This document shows positions 31,335 to 42,000 of a stretch of DNA of 64,000 nt, one piece after another; the first letter of the stretch is position 1, and each line of letters opens with the position of its first letter. Both the position numbers and the translations under genes were made by a program. The notes under the pieces are model-generated. The model was not told the DNA's origin. It ran no database searches and saw only the letters and a program-made list of their open reading frames with translations. The stretch comes from Aquatica leii. Lineage: Eukaryota; Arthropoda; Insecta; Coleoptera; Lampyridae. The stretch is taken from the NCBI GenBank assembly GCA_035610365.1, contig CM069432.1:75768520-75832519 (forward strand). Direction: 5' to 3'.

Positions 31335-31538
31335 TATGGGGTTCGGTTGTTCAAATTAATAAATTTACACCTAATTAACAACTTGTTTAATAACGACTTA
31401 GACACTTACATATGTACGTTACGATAACCTTCGATGCCAACGCGCGAGTGGCGGAAAAAGCTTGTTGCTAGTTCCGCTACGTCTATTTGACTTGCGCATG
31501 GTATATAATTTATAACAAGTGGTGTAGATGGCGCCACA
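31335..31538 (-). repeat. Gypsy-E 5' LTR
   Basis: It is identical to 26901-27104. The target duplication CCAC follows at 31539-31542. Confidence 0.93.
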
Positions 31539-31726
31539 CCACGTTATTTACTCTTTTGTAGATACGTAGTTTTGCAGTTAATTGTTGAGACAAATACGAG
31601 TTTTTACACTATGAATCGGGGTAAATTAATGTTGGAATTGGCTAGCAAACTGGATAATTTGCTGATACCCGTTCAATTTCTACACTCTGAGAAAGGTACG
31701 GGATATTTTTATTGTGGTTTATAGTA

Positions 31727-32455
31727 CAGTAGAACCCGTTTAGTAAGCACTCGGTTACTAAGTAAAAACGTTTACAAAGTAAAAATTCCGGCAGTCCAGC
31801 CATAAGTTCATAAAGCACTTATAATCATAAATTGTTTAGTAAGTAAGTTGAGTTCGTTTATTAAATAATTTTTAACGGTAAAAAAAAATTAAAAATTTTT
31901 TTGCTGATAAAATTTTACAAGGAATTTATATACATTTTGTATTCGAGTACAAAAAAAATATTGTTAAAGTCTTAAAAATAAATATGCACTAAAATAACGA
32001 ATGTAACAGATAGGTAACACTAGTATTTACTTAATCATCTTAACAATTTACACCTATTCATTCATTATAAAAATAACTAAAAGGACACTCTTGTATAAGG
32101 TACATATTAGATTATTTTGCCGACTTATATAGTGCTTGTTGTGAAATTTCATATTATTTGAATAACAATACTTGTTAAGTTGAAGATGTCGGGTGCCGAT
32201 TAAAACTAAGTTATTAGTGATTAATTTTCCAAGAAATTTGTATACATTTAGATACAATTAAGAAAAATTTGAAGTACAAATTTCTTAATTCTCCTAAACA
32301 ATCAAACATTTTTGATTTTTTGAAAATATATATGTAATATCAAATTTTAAATAGAATTTTTTTATGGTTTTTAACAGTACGTTCATTAAGTATCTTCGGT
32401 GAAGAAGTAAATATGTCAACGGTTCCTTGAGTTACTTATTAAACGATTTACACTG
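31727..32455. mobile_element. pogo/Tigger-like MITE, 729 bp
   Basis: The left end CAGTAGAACCCGTTTAGTAAG and the reverse complement of the right end, CAGTGTAAATCGTTTAATAAG, form terminal inverted repeats. TA flanks both ends (31725-31726 and 32456-32457), as for Tc1-mariner-superfamily insertions. The inside is AT-rich without a transposase, so this is a non-autonomous copy. The wording of the ends is pogo-like. Confidence 0.72.
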
Positions 32456-32739
32456 TATATTACATAACGAGAGTTCTAAGTAGCTTATTATATGCGAGTA
32501 AAAAAGTTGGTAATTTTACTAGCATATAATAAGCTTATACAATCTAGTTGTGTACTATACTTTTTCTTCAAACAGTTTCATTCATAAAAATAAGAAGCAT
32601 AAATATAAAATTTATTAATTTAATTTGTTAAAATGATGTCTACTAATTTGTTTCCATGGTTACTCAACGCAATTGACTAACAAGGCTAATGTGACAAATT
32701 AATTTTTTTTATAGAATTAAAGCGTATTTTTTTCTACTA

Positions 32740-32840
32740 CTAGTTGTATAGAGATCAGTGTTGTATATGCTTGTATTATTACATATAATGGTAGGTTGTA
32801 AAGTTGTACTTTTTTAAGCGCAGGTAAATAATATTTCATT
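32740..32840 (+). repeat. Direct repeat S, copy 1
   Basis: The phrase gttgtacttttttaagcgca followed by ggtaaataat recurs at 33450-33490, with weaker similarity upstream (attattacatataat against attattacgtataat). Element class unknown. Confidence 0.6.
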
Positions 32841-33054
32841 ATTAACGACTGGTTAATAATAAACATATTTACATTTTCTGATAATTCTATAACAGGTTTA
32901 AAGAAAAACCGTTTACAAAACTGTTTACCAGAGGCAAGAGATTTTATTTAATCTTGTTTTAAGAATTTGAAATTTATTAAATAAATTAATTTGGTTTTAA
33001 AAATATAAGTTACTTGAAATGCGCGCTTAACTGAATGTGAATTTTAACTGAATT

Positions 33055-33290
33055 AAATATATTTTAGAAATAATCAAGGCTTAACTTAATCATGTTTTTA
33101 AACAAATTTAGTAAGTTTAGCAAAAAAAACTTACATTATCTATTTATTTCTGTTATAAATCACAATTACGAATTACGTCTAAATTAATTATATTAAACTA
33201 ACGACAATTGTCAAAATCACTCACTCGATTTTTAATTTGAAATTCACATCTTAAAATTTCAATTTGATTTAGTAACAAGTAAAAAGATTT
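33055..33290 (+). repeat. Direct repeat R, copy 1
   Basis: It aligns with 35262-35475 in the same orientation. Shared phrases are atgtttttaaacaa, tttatttct, aaatcacaatt, attaaactaa and tttagtaac. It is an old dispersed repeat of about 220 bp with no coding. Confidence 0.6.
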
Positions 33291-33404
33291 TAATAATTCT
33301 AGTAGTAGAAAAACATGTATATAGACCACGCTCGAGAAGATGATTATAACCTGCGCGACTTATATTTTTCGACATTTCTCTACCTTGGTATATAATATAC
33401 CATT

Positions 33405-33490
33405 TTCCATTATTAGTTGTGTAGACTTTGATTATTACGTATAATATTAGGTTGTGAAGTTGTACTTTTTTAAGCGCAGGTAAATAATAC
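33405..33490 (+). repeat. Direct repeat S, copy 2, cut by a hAT relic
   Basis: It matches copy 1 up to ggtaaataat and then ends where the hAT terminus CAGAGGTGGGC begins. Confidence 0.6.
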
Positions 33491-34083
33491 TCAGAGGTGG
33501 GCAAAATACACCTTATTAAGTAATTGAAATACAAAATACAAATTACATGATTATTGTGTATTTAAAGTACTAGATACAAAATATAGAATATAAAATGTCA
33601 AAAATACGAAATATAAAATAGTATTTTAATTACAATTAAAAATACAACATACTTTGTAACACAAAACTAACGTGTAAAAAGTCTTCATTCACTGGCAAAT
33701 TGAACTACTTCTTTTTTTTAACAAAAGGGTTTATTTCGCTTCAAAAAAACTAATTTTTCAAATTGTTCGTCTGATAAACTACGTCTAGCTAGTGAATGTA
33801 TAAAATTTACAAATGAAAGTAGACGTTCCACTGATGCAAAAGAGCGTAAACTTATATTGAATCTAATCTTATAAACATTTTTCTTATTTTAGGATATATT
33901 TTTAGATTAAGAAACGATTAAATAAACTTTACAGGCATAATTGTTGCAGACTTCAGACTTTAAATAAAAATTAACGGTTTACTAATTTACTTTAATCTTG
34001 AGTAATTCATGTAATTGAAATACTCAAAATACATCAAACAATGTATTTGAAATACAAATTACAAAATACTATTTTACATTGCA
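33491..34083 (-). mobile_element. hAT relic with C-terminal dimerisation domain
   Basis: The left end reads CAGAGGTGGGCAAAATA, a typical hAT terminus. On the minus strand, 33690-33850 encodes ASVERLLSFVNFIHSLARRS followed by LSDEQFEKLVFLK, the hATC dimerisation region at the transposase C-terminus. The rest is AT-rich, with repeated aaatacaaaat. The right end is missing; a different repeat starts at 34084. Confidence 0.7.
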
Positions 34084-35090
34084 TCTTGTTACAAGCTTTA
34101 GGTATTACGAACCTTGCACGGCCAACTTACACAGTCGGAGATAGGGGAGGTTCAAGGCAATTATGCTTAAGGGCGCCAGATCTAATTCAAATACAAACAC
34201 TTTTGCCTTGATCGCGACAGACGATCCAAACTTGTAACAAAATTTGAGGTTCGTAATCCTTGTCACTCTGATGTTCGAGTAGCCAAAGTTTGTTACTAGG
34301 TAACGACAATTAAAAGAGAAAGGTATGTTGCCATAAAGAAAGATTAACCAGTATAACAACTTTATTTTATTTAGTTACGTCGATGATTAACACAAATATA
34401 TCGAATTTTCAGTGCATAAATACCAGCAGTATCGGCAACACACAATACATATGTAAGTTAAGTTAAAGCGAACAGCGAAGAAAATTGTGTAGTAAATATT
34501 GTTTGTACACAGCATACGAAACACACAAAATAATTAATGATGCTACCTTAATGATAATAAAACAATGATAGTAATTACGGAATTAACACTAGCTAACGTT
34601 TTGTGAGCGACTTTCCTGACAGCAATAAAATAAGTAAATAAACTTACCCACAATCCAGTACCTACTTGGTCGAAGAAAACGTTTTCCCCGGCAAGTGAGC
34701 TTGAAATAAATTTGAGTAGCAAATCGTGTCAACACAATGACTCACGAAATCAAGATCTACAAAAATGGTTAATTATTGCTAAAGAAAGTACACATAACAT
34801 AACCCGATTGTCGAATGCTGTTGTACACCTTCAATGAAAGTTGGTTTTGCAGGTGTTTGCCGCATGAGTAGGATCTCGCAGAAACGTGATTGTTTTCGGT
34901 TTATTTAGTTTTAACCGTAGGCCTTATAGATAGAGTTATACTCGTCCTATGAAAGTATTTGTCGATGTTAATCCCTCATAATTCGTTATCCAACAGAAAC
35001 ATGTGGGCCAGAACGTGGTGGAACGGCTATCAAATTAACGAGAAATTACAACAGAATTCTAATAAACGGAAGCAATTATTTTACCCTGTG
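34084..35090 (-). repeat. Dispersed repeat T, copy 1 (inverted partner at 52740-53785)
   Basis: It matches the reverse complement of 52740-53785 at many points: a TIR-like pair ttgttacaag/cttgtaacaa (34084-34097, 34228-34241), ggtattacgaaccttgcacg, gttcgtaatcctt, gttcgagtagcc, an exon-like block around 34624-34697, and gttctgg near 35010. Identity is moderate. No transposase or RT is visible, so the class is unknown. Confidence 0.6.
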
Positions 35091-35261
35091 ACGACTCAAA
35101 TATTTTAGGATCGTAATGAAATTATAGTTTGATTCCCATTATTAAGGATGTCCTTCGAAATTATTCTTAAGCCGCACAGGCCATTTTATGCAGTTGACAG
35201 CTTAACGATTTCGTCGTAAAATGACAGTTACAAGAAAAGATTATAAATTAAATAATTTTGG

Positions 35262-35475
35262 ATATAATCAATGCTTAAAGTAATAATGTTTTTAAACAAT
35301 TTAAAAAACTTTAGCAATAAGAACTTACGTTATTTGTTTATTTCTATGTCTTAAATCACAATTTATTCGAATAACGTCAAAATTAATTTTATTAAACTAA
35401 TGACAACTGTCGCAATTACTGACTTGATTCTTAATTTAAAATTAATTTAATTGCATTTAGTAACTAGTCATTACG
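35262..35475 (+). repeat. Direct repeat R, copy 2
   Basis: See 33055-33290. Between the two copies lie the hAT relic and repeat T. Confidence 0.6.
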
Positions 35476-36185
35476 TGTCAGTATCTGTTACGATCTATCT
35501 ACTGAACAACCAAATAGTAGGTAACATGAGATTTACTAGTAAAAGAGTAGAAAAAGTTTTTTTAACTAAAGTAAACTTCGGTTTACTACAACTGATTATA
35601 AATTATGATCTTTAGTTTTAGTAAACCAAAGAATACGAAAGCCACAATAAAGATGTATTTTCAGGTTCGGAATATAAACCTACAGAACATTTAACGACGG
35701 AGTATTCGAATACGACTGATGATCAAACTGAACAGTTAGAGCTAACACAAAAGAAGTTGTGCAAAACTAGAAACGTATAAAAAATAAACAATTTCGAATG
35801 GAAGAAAAGGAGTACATGGGCTTAGATGACAAATAAAAACTTTCAAATAAAAAAATCTACTCGTAAAATGGGCCCAACGTGTAATTCGGCTAAATGTAAG
35901 AAATCTAGTAACAGAAACTGCGCTAAACTGATAATAAATGAAAACATGTGTTCTCTGACTTTTGGAAAAAACTAAACTGGGAACAACAAGAAATTTACGT
36001 TGCAAGTTTAGTAAATGTTTACAATATTAAAAAAAGTAAAGTCTACGAAATCTCAAATCGTCATTTAACCTTACAATTTAAAATTTTAAAATAGTACCTA
36101 TGGAGTATGTAAATTCATGTTTTTGTCTACATCTCTTGGGGAATAGTGTGTAAAGGAATAGACACAAAATAGTAATCAACTTTGC
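35476..36185. other. Unassigned AT-rich stretch
   Basis: Nothing recognised; the frame at 35742-36005 (minus) has no family signature. Confidence 0.4.
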
Positions 36186-36189
36186 TCTG

Positions 36190-36935
36190 TATACACCTAA
36201 GAAGGATCAGTAGAGAATATTAAAGATTCGCTTTATGCTGCACACACTAAAGAAAAAGGCGATGCACGTGCAGAAAAAGAGGCTGATAAATCATACGCTC
36301 AATCCAACAAAGAAAGCATTGTTTTAACAATGGATTTGCAAGCTGTGAAACTGCCACCTGTACTGAATGTATCAGGTTTATATTTTAAAACGGCATCAGT
36401 GTTTGCAACTTGCATGGTGGATGTAGGATTAAAAACTATTGATGAGACAACAAAACAAGTTATACTGTGGAGTGATGATTTTACGTACCAAAATGAAAAT
36501 GTATTAGTTTCCGATGCTTTATTAGAATGTGCCATTAATAGAAACATTACTATAATACATAAATATCTCGTAAAAGGGCATATCCAGATGGAAGCTGACA
36601 GTCTACATGCAACCATCGAAAAACGTTTAAAAAATAAAGTCATTAATGCGATTGCTGATTATATTCTAATTATAAAAAACTGTACATACAAAAAATAAAA
36701 AAAATAATTCTTATAACGTACACTATCTTGGGCATGAGTTTTTTAGGAGCTATAAAAATTTTAAAATGGACAGCTCAATTAGACCGCGTTATAAAGTGGG
36801 AGATTCAACTGTGACACAAATTCGAGCTTTAAAATATTTACCAAAAGGACAAATTTTATACAAGTTAAAGTTTACTGACAATTGGGAAACCAAGGCGACC
36901 TTCATTACCACCAAATTATTCAACCTTCACGAATC
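36190..36935 (+). pseudogene. Relic of a recurrent insect protein family, probably transposon-derived
   Basis: The frame from about 36190 to 36698 reads AEKEADKSYAQSNKES, TMDLQAVKLPP, LYFKTA, DDFTYQN, and GHIQMEADSLHATIEKRL. After an A run near 36690 it continues in another frame with NVHYLGHEFF, SSIRPRYKVGDSTV and LPKGQILYKLKF, to about 36850-36900. I recall this motif series (YSDGC.YQN, GHTQME.DS.HS.IE, IRPG..VGDP) from many insect genomes in high copy. Its biochemical role is not known to me, though the layout suggests an RNase H-fold transposase. Here a middle block is deleted and the end is frameshifted. Confidence 0.6.
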
Positions 36936-37310
36936 TATACTGTAACCGACTACCAATAACCACAGCCAAGTTTCAACACTTGCACGATTTAAAGGAGGTG
37001 CTAACGTATGATTTTTATGCGTTTTATGATAATTTATCTTATAAATAATTTTATTGTGGTTAATGTTCAAATTTACAATATATTGTAACTTTTTTTCAAA
37101 TAAACGTTTACAACCTACAGTATCAAAACCTCTTTTCTGCACATTTCTTAAAATTTCATTCAGATCAAAACCTTGTACGTGCAGTTTTCTTTTTAAATTA
37201 CTTAAGTTAATATAAAATCTTAAGCTTTCGCGGTTGTTATGTTTATGATTATGAGCGATTTTTGGCTTAGACCGCGTCGTAGTAAAACACCCAGACGTAG
37301 GCTTAATCAT
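36927..37310 (-). other. 127-aa frame downstream of PLE-1
   Basis: This open minus-strand frame lies just 3' of the hammerhead-like core of PLE-1. It is basic and contains SLRFYINLSNLKRKLHVQGF and KRLFEKKL. It could be the start of a tandem Penelope copy, since these elements are often arranged head to tail, or part of the 3' sequence of PLE-1. I do not recognise it firmly. Confidence 0.3.
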
Positions 37311-37383
37311 AGACTATTGAGAGCCAAAACAAGAAGTAGAACTTGGTCTTTGCCGTATTGTCGTTTGTGAGTCCAAACAAACT

Positions 37384-37420
37384 GACGTTTCGCAAGACAT
37401 TGCAGCTTGCATCTTCAGCG
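37384..37420 (-). ncRNA. Hammerhead-ribozyme-like core in PLE-1 3' region
   Basis: The minus strand reads CTGAAGA (37412-37418), a stem GCAAG/CTTGC around a 9-base loop, then GAAAC (37387-37391). This is the CUGANGA, stem II and GAAA arrangement of a hammerhead. Hammerhead motifs are known in Penelope-like elements, in the same position relative to the ORF. Stem III would have to be very short (AC/GT with a four-base loop), and I could not show a good stem I, so activity is uncertain. Confidence 0.55.
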
Positions 37421-37494
37421 TGGTAAATGTCACTGAAAGAAAAAGTGTAAGTGACGATATTTATAGCAATAGCGATTAGTGTGATTAACGAACC

Positions 37495-37910
37495 TTATCT
37501 TTCCGTTACCGCTTGACTGAATTCGTTATTACTCGGAGTAAGTGTTTGTGTCCTTTCCAAGAAGGTCGATCTTTGTCTTAGAGGATATAATACTGGTAGC
37601 CAAGATTTGCTGAGTCTTAAATCGTCTTCTAGGTTCATATTACATGGATGTTTTTCTATTTCCACAGCTTCGCAGATTAGTCTGGGAAAGTAGAAAAAAG
37701 TTCTAGCCAACACTTTAGTTTGGTCAAAGTTTAGCGTGTGTCCTTGGTTCCACACGTGTTCTGCCACTGCTGATTTAGTAACTCTGCGGTGTCAGCCATA
37801 TGTTCTTTTACTCCAACTTCAATAAAGCGTCCCGTCTGTCCTATATAACTTGATCCACAGGAACAAGGAATTTTGGAAACTCCGGCATGTTTTAGAGCTC
37901 TTTGTTTGCC
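37495..37910 (-). pseudogene. PLE-1 GIY-YIG endonuclease region
   Basis: At 37830-37890 the minus strand encodes KIPCSCGSSYIGQTGRFIE, the GIY-YIG core of Penelope-like elements, followed after a frame change by AEHVWNQGHTLNFDQTKV and EAVEIEKHP, with KSWLPVLYPL at the end (37495-37767). This domain would nick target DNA. Frameshifts near 37770 and 37930 break it from RT. Confidence 0.8.
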
Positions 37911-37989
37911 TTTAGCAGATTTAAACCAGGTGTTTAGGGTATCCTTAGTCGTTAGACAGTTTTAATATTATGTTTCTTTAGCACCCTGC

Positions 37990-38625
37990 TTATTTTGTCT
38001 GTCGAACCCATACAGTATGGTAAATAAGCGGTGCTAGTAGGAGGTGATAAGTCTTCTTTTGTAGATTTTCATTATCTGACACACGTATAGCTCTTTTAGC
38101 TAAAGTATGCAAAACAGTATTCTTCTGTACTGGATAGTGGTGAGATTCGGCGTTTAAGTATCTATTAGTGTGCGTTTTCTTTCTATAAACGGAATGCCCC
38201 AATTTTCCGTTATTTTTCCTTATCACTAGTACATCAAGAAAGGCTGGACTATTGTTATGTTCTAACTCCATAGTAAATTTAATGCTGTTATGTGCAGAGT
38301 TTAGATGTTGAAAGAATTGATTTAGTTTATCTTTGCCATGAGGCCATACAACAAACGTATCATCAACATATCTGAACCAAGTTTTTGGTTTTAACTCAAC
38401 ATTTTTCATAACTTCAGTTTCAAAATATTCCATGTAAATATTGGTTATAACTGGAGAGAGCGGTGAACCCATGGCCGCTCCTTCTACTTGTTTAAACAAG
38501 TAGTCTATAACTGAAATAAGTGTTTTTAAGTTCGATAAGCAGAACTTCTTCTTCAGTAATTCTCCCCTTGAGCAAAAACAACACTTCGTCGACCGAGACT
38601 TTAGTAAAAAGAGATACCACGTCAA
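37990..38625 (-). pseudogene. PLE-1 RT, catalytic part
   Basis: The frame contains EGAAMGSPLSPVITNIYMEY, then WFRYVDDTFVVW with the intact YVDD catalytic box, then FLDVLVIRK and KKTHTNRYLNAESHH. These are Penelope RT motifs, in order. The first 30 residues are out-of-frame read-through. The frame before it continues in 38492-38785. Confidence 0.85.
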
Positions 38626-39058
38626 AGCTGACTAGAATATCTTCTTTTGTTATACGCAAGTTCTTAATTTTCTCTACAAAGTCTGTAGAATCTTTAATGT
38701 AAGTTTCTGTATTTCTTGTCAACGGCAAGAGTTTTGCAGCTAGATAACGTGCTAACGATTGGGTTGGTGAATTGATGGTGCTCACTATCGGTCAAAGGGG
38801 GACTCCTTCTTTGTGTATTTTGGGAAGACCATAGATTCGTGGTCTAAGCCGAAACTCGCTTATAATCTTACTTAAGTTTAATTTTATTTTTAATGATAAT
38901 GTTTTACATAGTGTTAAAGAAGCTATTTTGTTTTTCCGGTATTTTTTATATATAGCAAAAAAGTTAATCAAAAATGGTATAGTTTGTAAATATGGATCAA
39001 CGACCAGTACTAGTAGTTTAATGCTTTCTAAATAGTGTAAACGAGATATTTCTACCAT
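38492..39058 (-). pseudogene. PLE-1 RT, N-terminal part
   Basis: Two frames adjoin. 38792-39058 ends in LRPRIYGLPKIHKEGVPL, the opening motif of Penelope RT; 38492-38785 goes on with INSPTQSLARYLAAKLLPL and ILVSFDVVSLFTKVSVDE (first catalytic Asp). A single frame change near 38788 separates them, and another near 38510 leads into the YVDD part. The upstream DKG region is missing or too decayed to see. Confidence 0.82.
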
Positions 39059-39059
39059 T

Positions 39060-42000
39060 CATCTTACTAAAAAATAAAAAATAATTGTTACAAACTACTA
39101 CTAGAGAAAATATAATATAAAATAAAAAAGGACAAAAAACAACATACAGATGAACGATATTAGAGTATTTAGTAACTTACAGTACGGTATGATGATCGTT
39201 AAACTCAAGGGAAATTACACTTACAGAAATAGAATTATAGTTAAATCCAATTAGAGTAAACGACACAATTTAAAGTTAATATGAATTTTAAACTTTTGGT
39301 ATAAAGTAACATTTTGTTTTTATGATAAAATACATTAATCAAATTGATAACAAAATTTTATTGACTATTACATTAAATCTAACTTATGTAAAAAGTTTGT
39401 ATTAATAATAATTGCATGCATTAGTCAATGTCTAAGACACGTGTTATAACATATCATATAGGTTATTTTTAGAATTAACAGAATAACAAGATGTCACAAA
39501 AATATACATCAATTTTACTTTGTTAAAAAAAATTCACATCATTTTATTTTTTACGTTTATAATTTTTTTTATTAATACTTAGATCGTATCACTTTTTTGC
39601 ACTAGGTGCAATAACGACAAAAACTCTGGGTAAGATAAATGACAAATATTTATAACACTAACATTTCAAGTAGGTATGATTTTTACAATTACTTTTTTTA
39701 TGGTCGCAATATAGCATCAAAATAATCTTCAATAGTTTTATGAACTGTTAAGAAGGTCAATAAATTTATGTGTTTCCATACGTTTTTATATATTCAGGGG
39801 TTTATAACTTTAAGATTAGTGAACTTTGAAAAAAAAATTGCTATAACCACACACTTTTTTGTTGTGTACTTTGTTAACTGCCAAAATACGTTTTAAAGGG
39901 TTTATTAAAATGTATTTTTGGCCTGCTGTTAAACTTGACGTGGGTTTGGAAATCTTGATAAACAATAGTAATCAATTTAAAAAGAAAAATTGAAGTTATA
40001 TATTTTGGTACTGTCACTTTCTATGTACAAAAATTATAGTAAATTTTTAAGCATTTACCGCTGTTGGAAAAAATAATAACATAAATCAATTATAATAGGT
40101 ATCAAATTTTAAAAACCACGGTAAATCATATAATTAATAAATAAAAAAAATATTTTTATTAGTTATGTAATTGTTAATTTTACTTTTACTAGCCATTGCA
40201 ACTGATTAGAGAAAAACAAAAGTCTATTTTGATTTTGGTTTTTAACGTTTATTTTTTTATATAAAACTATCAACAGCAATAACACTAATTAACTAATCAA
40301 GAGACATTTTTATTAAAAATAATAAAATTAAAATTCAGCAAAAGTTTTTGTAAAATTAATAACATTTATTTAAATGCCACTTTTCAAAGTTTAATGTAAT
40401 ACTAAGAAAACTATTTTTTAGTATCCTAATAATATCTAATGAAATTCGTAAAAAGCACTTGTTAAGTATTTGTGCAGTAAAATTACAATTAGTAAATAGA
40501 ATAGTTTTATTTAAAATTTGTGCAAAAATAGCATTCTAACATAAACAATGAATAAAAAGTCACGAATATTAAAAGAAACACTTTTGGAACCAAATTAAAC
40601 ATAATTTCTACGACAACATTAAAAAAACTGAAATTTAGATTGTCAAGTTGATTGACTAAAAAAAGTTCTAATTGTTTTATAACAATAGACACACCTAGCA
40701 CGTGTTAAGTGTGTCTATTAGTATCAAACAATTGTGGAAATGTTACACTACGCACTACCACCCTAGATTTCATAACAATTCTTTACCGTTATCATAAAAT
40801 ACCCACACTGCCTTGATGTATAAATAGTTATGTATTATACAGTTCTTTGCAACATAATAAAACAACAAATTAGGATATTTCCTTGATAACAAATGGTTCC
40901 TAAAAGTCGAAATGTCCCTCAAAAAAACTATAATATTGTTTGTTCTGTCACTGCACTATACTATAATCGTAACAAACAAAAGTTTTTCACACATTACTTT
41001 TATACGTTACTATATTCAGCACATTTCAAATAAAAATGTACAGTGACTTCTTTAAAACTTAATATTTTATTATGACAAATGACTATTGTTAAAACAGATA
41101 ACATATTAAAAATACAAAACAAAACAAGAAATTTGAGACCGGTCTTATGCGTATTAGTTTGCAATATGAGACACCAGCAACCGGTCCTTTAAGTGTTTAA
41201 AATTGTTCATGTTAGATATTTTCAAATTAACAGAAGTTAATGGCATTATGACAAATACTAGCATTACAAGAAAAACAACGTAGTATACGTAAATGTTAGC
41301 AAAGTACATTTAAAAAAATCGGTTTTTCAAAAAACATACAGTTTAATAATTAATTGGTATATAACATAAAAAATCGATTGATTATATAAACAGTAATAGG
41401 CAACATATAAAGGTTATAAATTATATATTCATTTAAATCATTAATAAACAAACAATATATTTAAATAATTTTTTTGTGTTTTACAAACAATACATTTTTT
41501 ATTCTGGTTATTTTATTAATATTTTTAACTATTTAATTGTTTTTCTTCTTCTATTTTTTTAAATTATTTTCTGGCATCTTTTTGGATAATATAGAACTTG
41601 CATGTTTTGCTGTGTATGTATTTTTGTTGACTTTATTCTAATATACATAATATAAACTATACAATTTCAGAATCTATCAGTTTTCTAATATTTTAGCGGT
41701 TTTTAAATTTTGTTTCTTAGAAATATTTATTCGAAAAAGTAGAAACCGGTTGACGACAAGTTTTAACATGTATGAAGGATTACTTAATACTCTTATTAAT
41801 ACTCTTCTAATACGTTATGGGTTATGATATAAAAAAAACAAGATTATAAATGTTATTACTTTAACAATGAGTATTTTATAACTACTATTACTAAAGTTGG
41901 CCGACAATAACCCTAAGAATTTACCTTACATAGTCTTTTCTACGATAAAAACTCTAAGTGTATCATCTATTACTCTTCCTGTTGTAAGTTTTGTATATCT

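Larger units (their letters stand above)
26901..31538 (-). mobile_element. Gypsy-E: CsRn1-type Ty3/gypsy element, nearly complete, very recent
   Basis: Two 204-bp LTRs (26901-27104 and 31335-31538) are identical base for base as far as I can read, and are flanked by a 4-bp duplication. Minus-strand order is primer site (tRNA-Trp type), gag with a CX2HX9CX3C motif, protease, RT, RNase H, integrase and polypurine tract. The CHCC Gag motif, the TGGTGACCCCG primer site and the small LTRs place it in the CsRn1 lineage, to which Kamikaze of Bombyx belongs. Two compensating single-base indels between protease and RT break this copy as read. Confidence 0.93.
37340..39058 (-). mobile_element. PLE-1: Penelope-like retroelement, decayed
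   Basis: Minus-strand order is RT (39058 to about 38050), GIY-YIG endonuclease part (about 37910 to 37495) and a 3' region with a hammerhead-like core (37384-37420). The RT and GIY-YIG combination is unique to Penelope-like elements. The RT N-terminus is present only in degenerate form and the right end is truncated near 39060. Frames are broken in several places. Confidence 0.87.
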
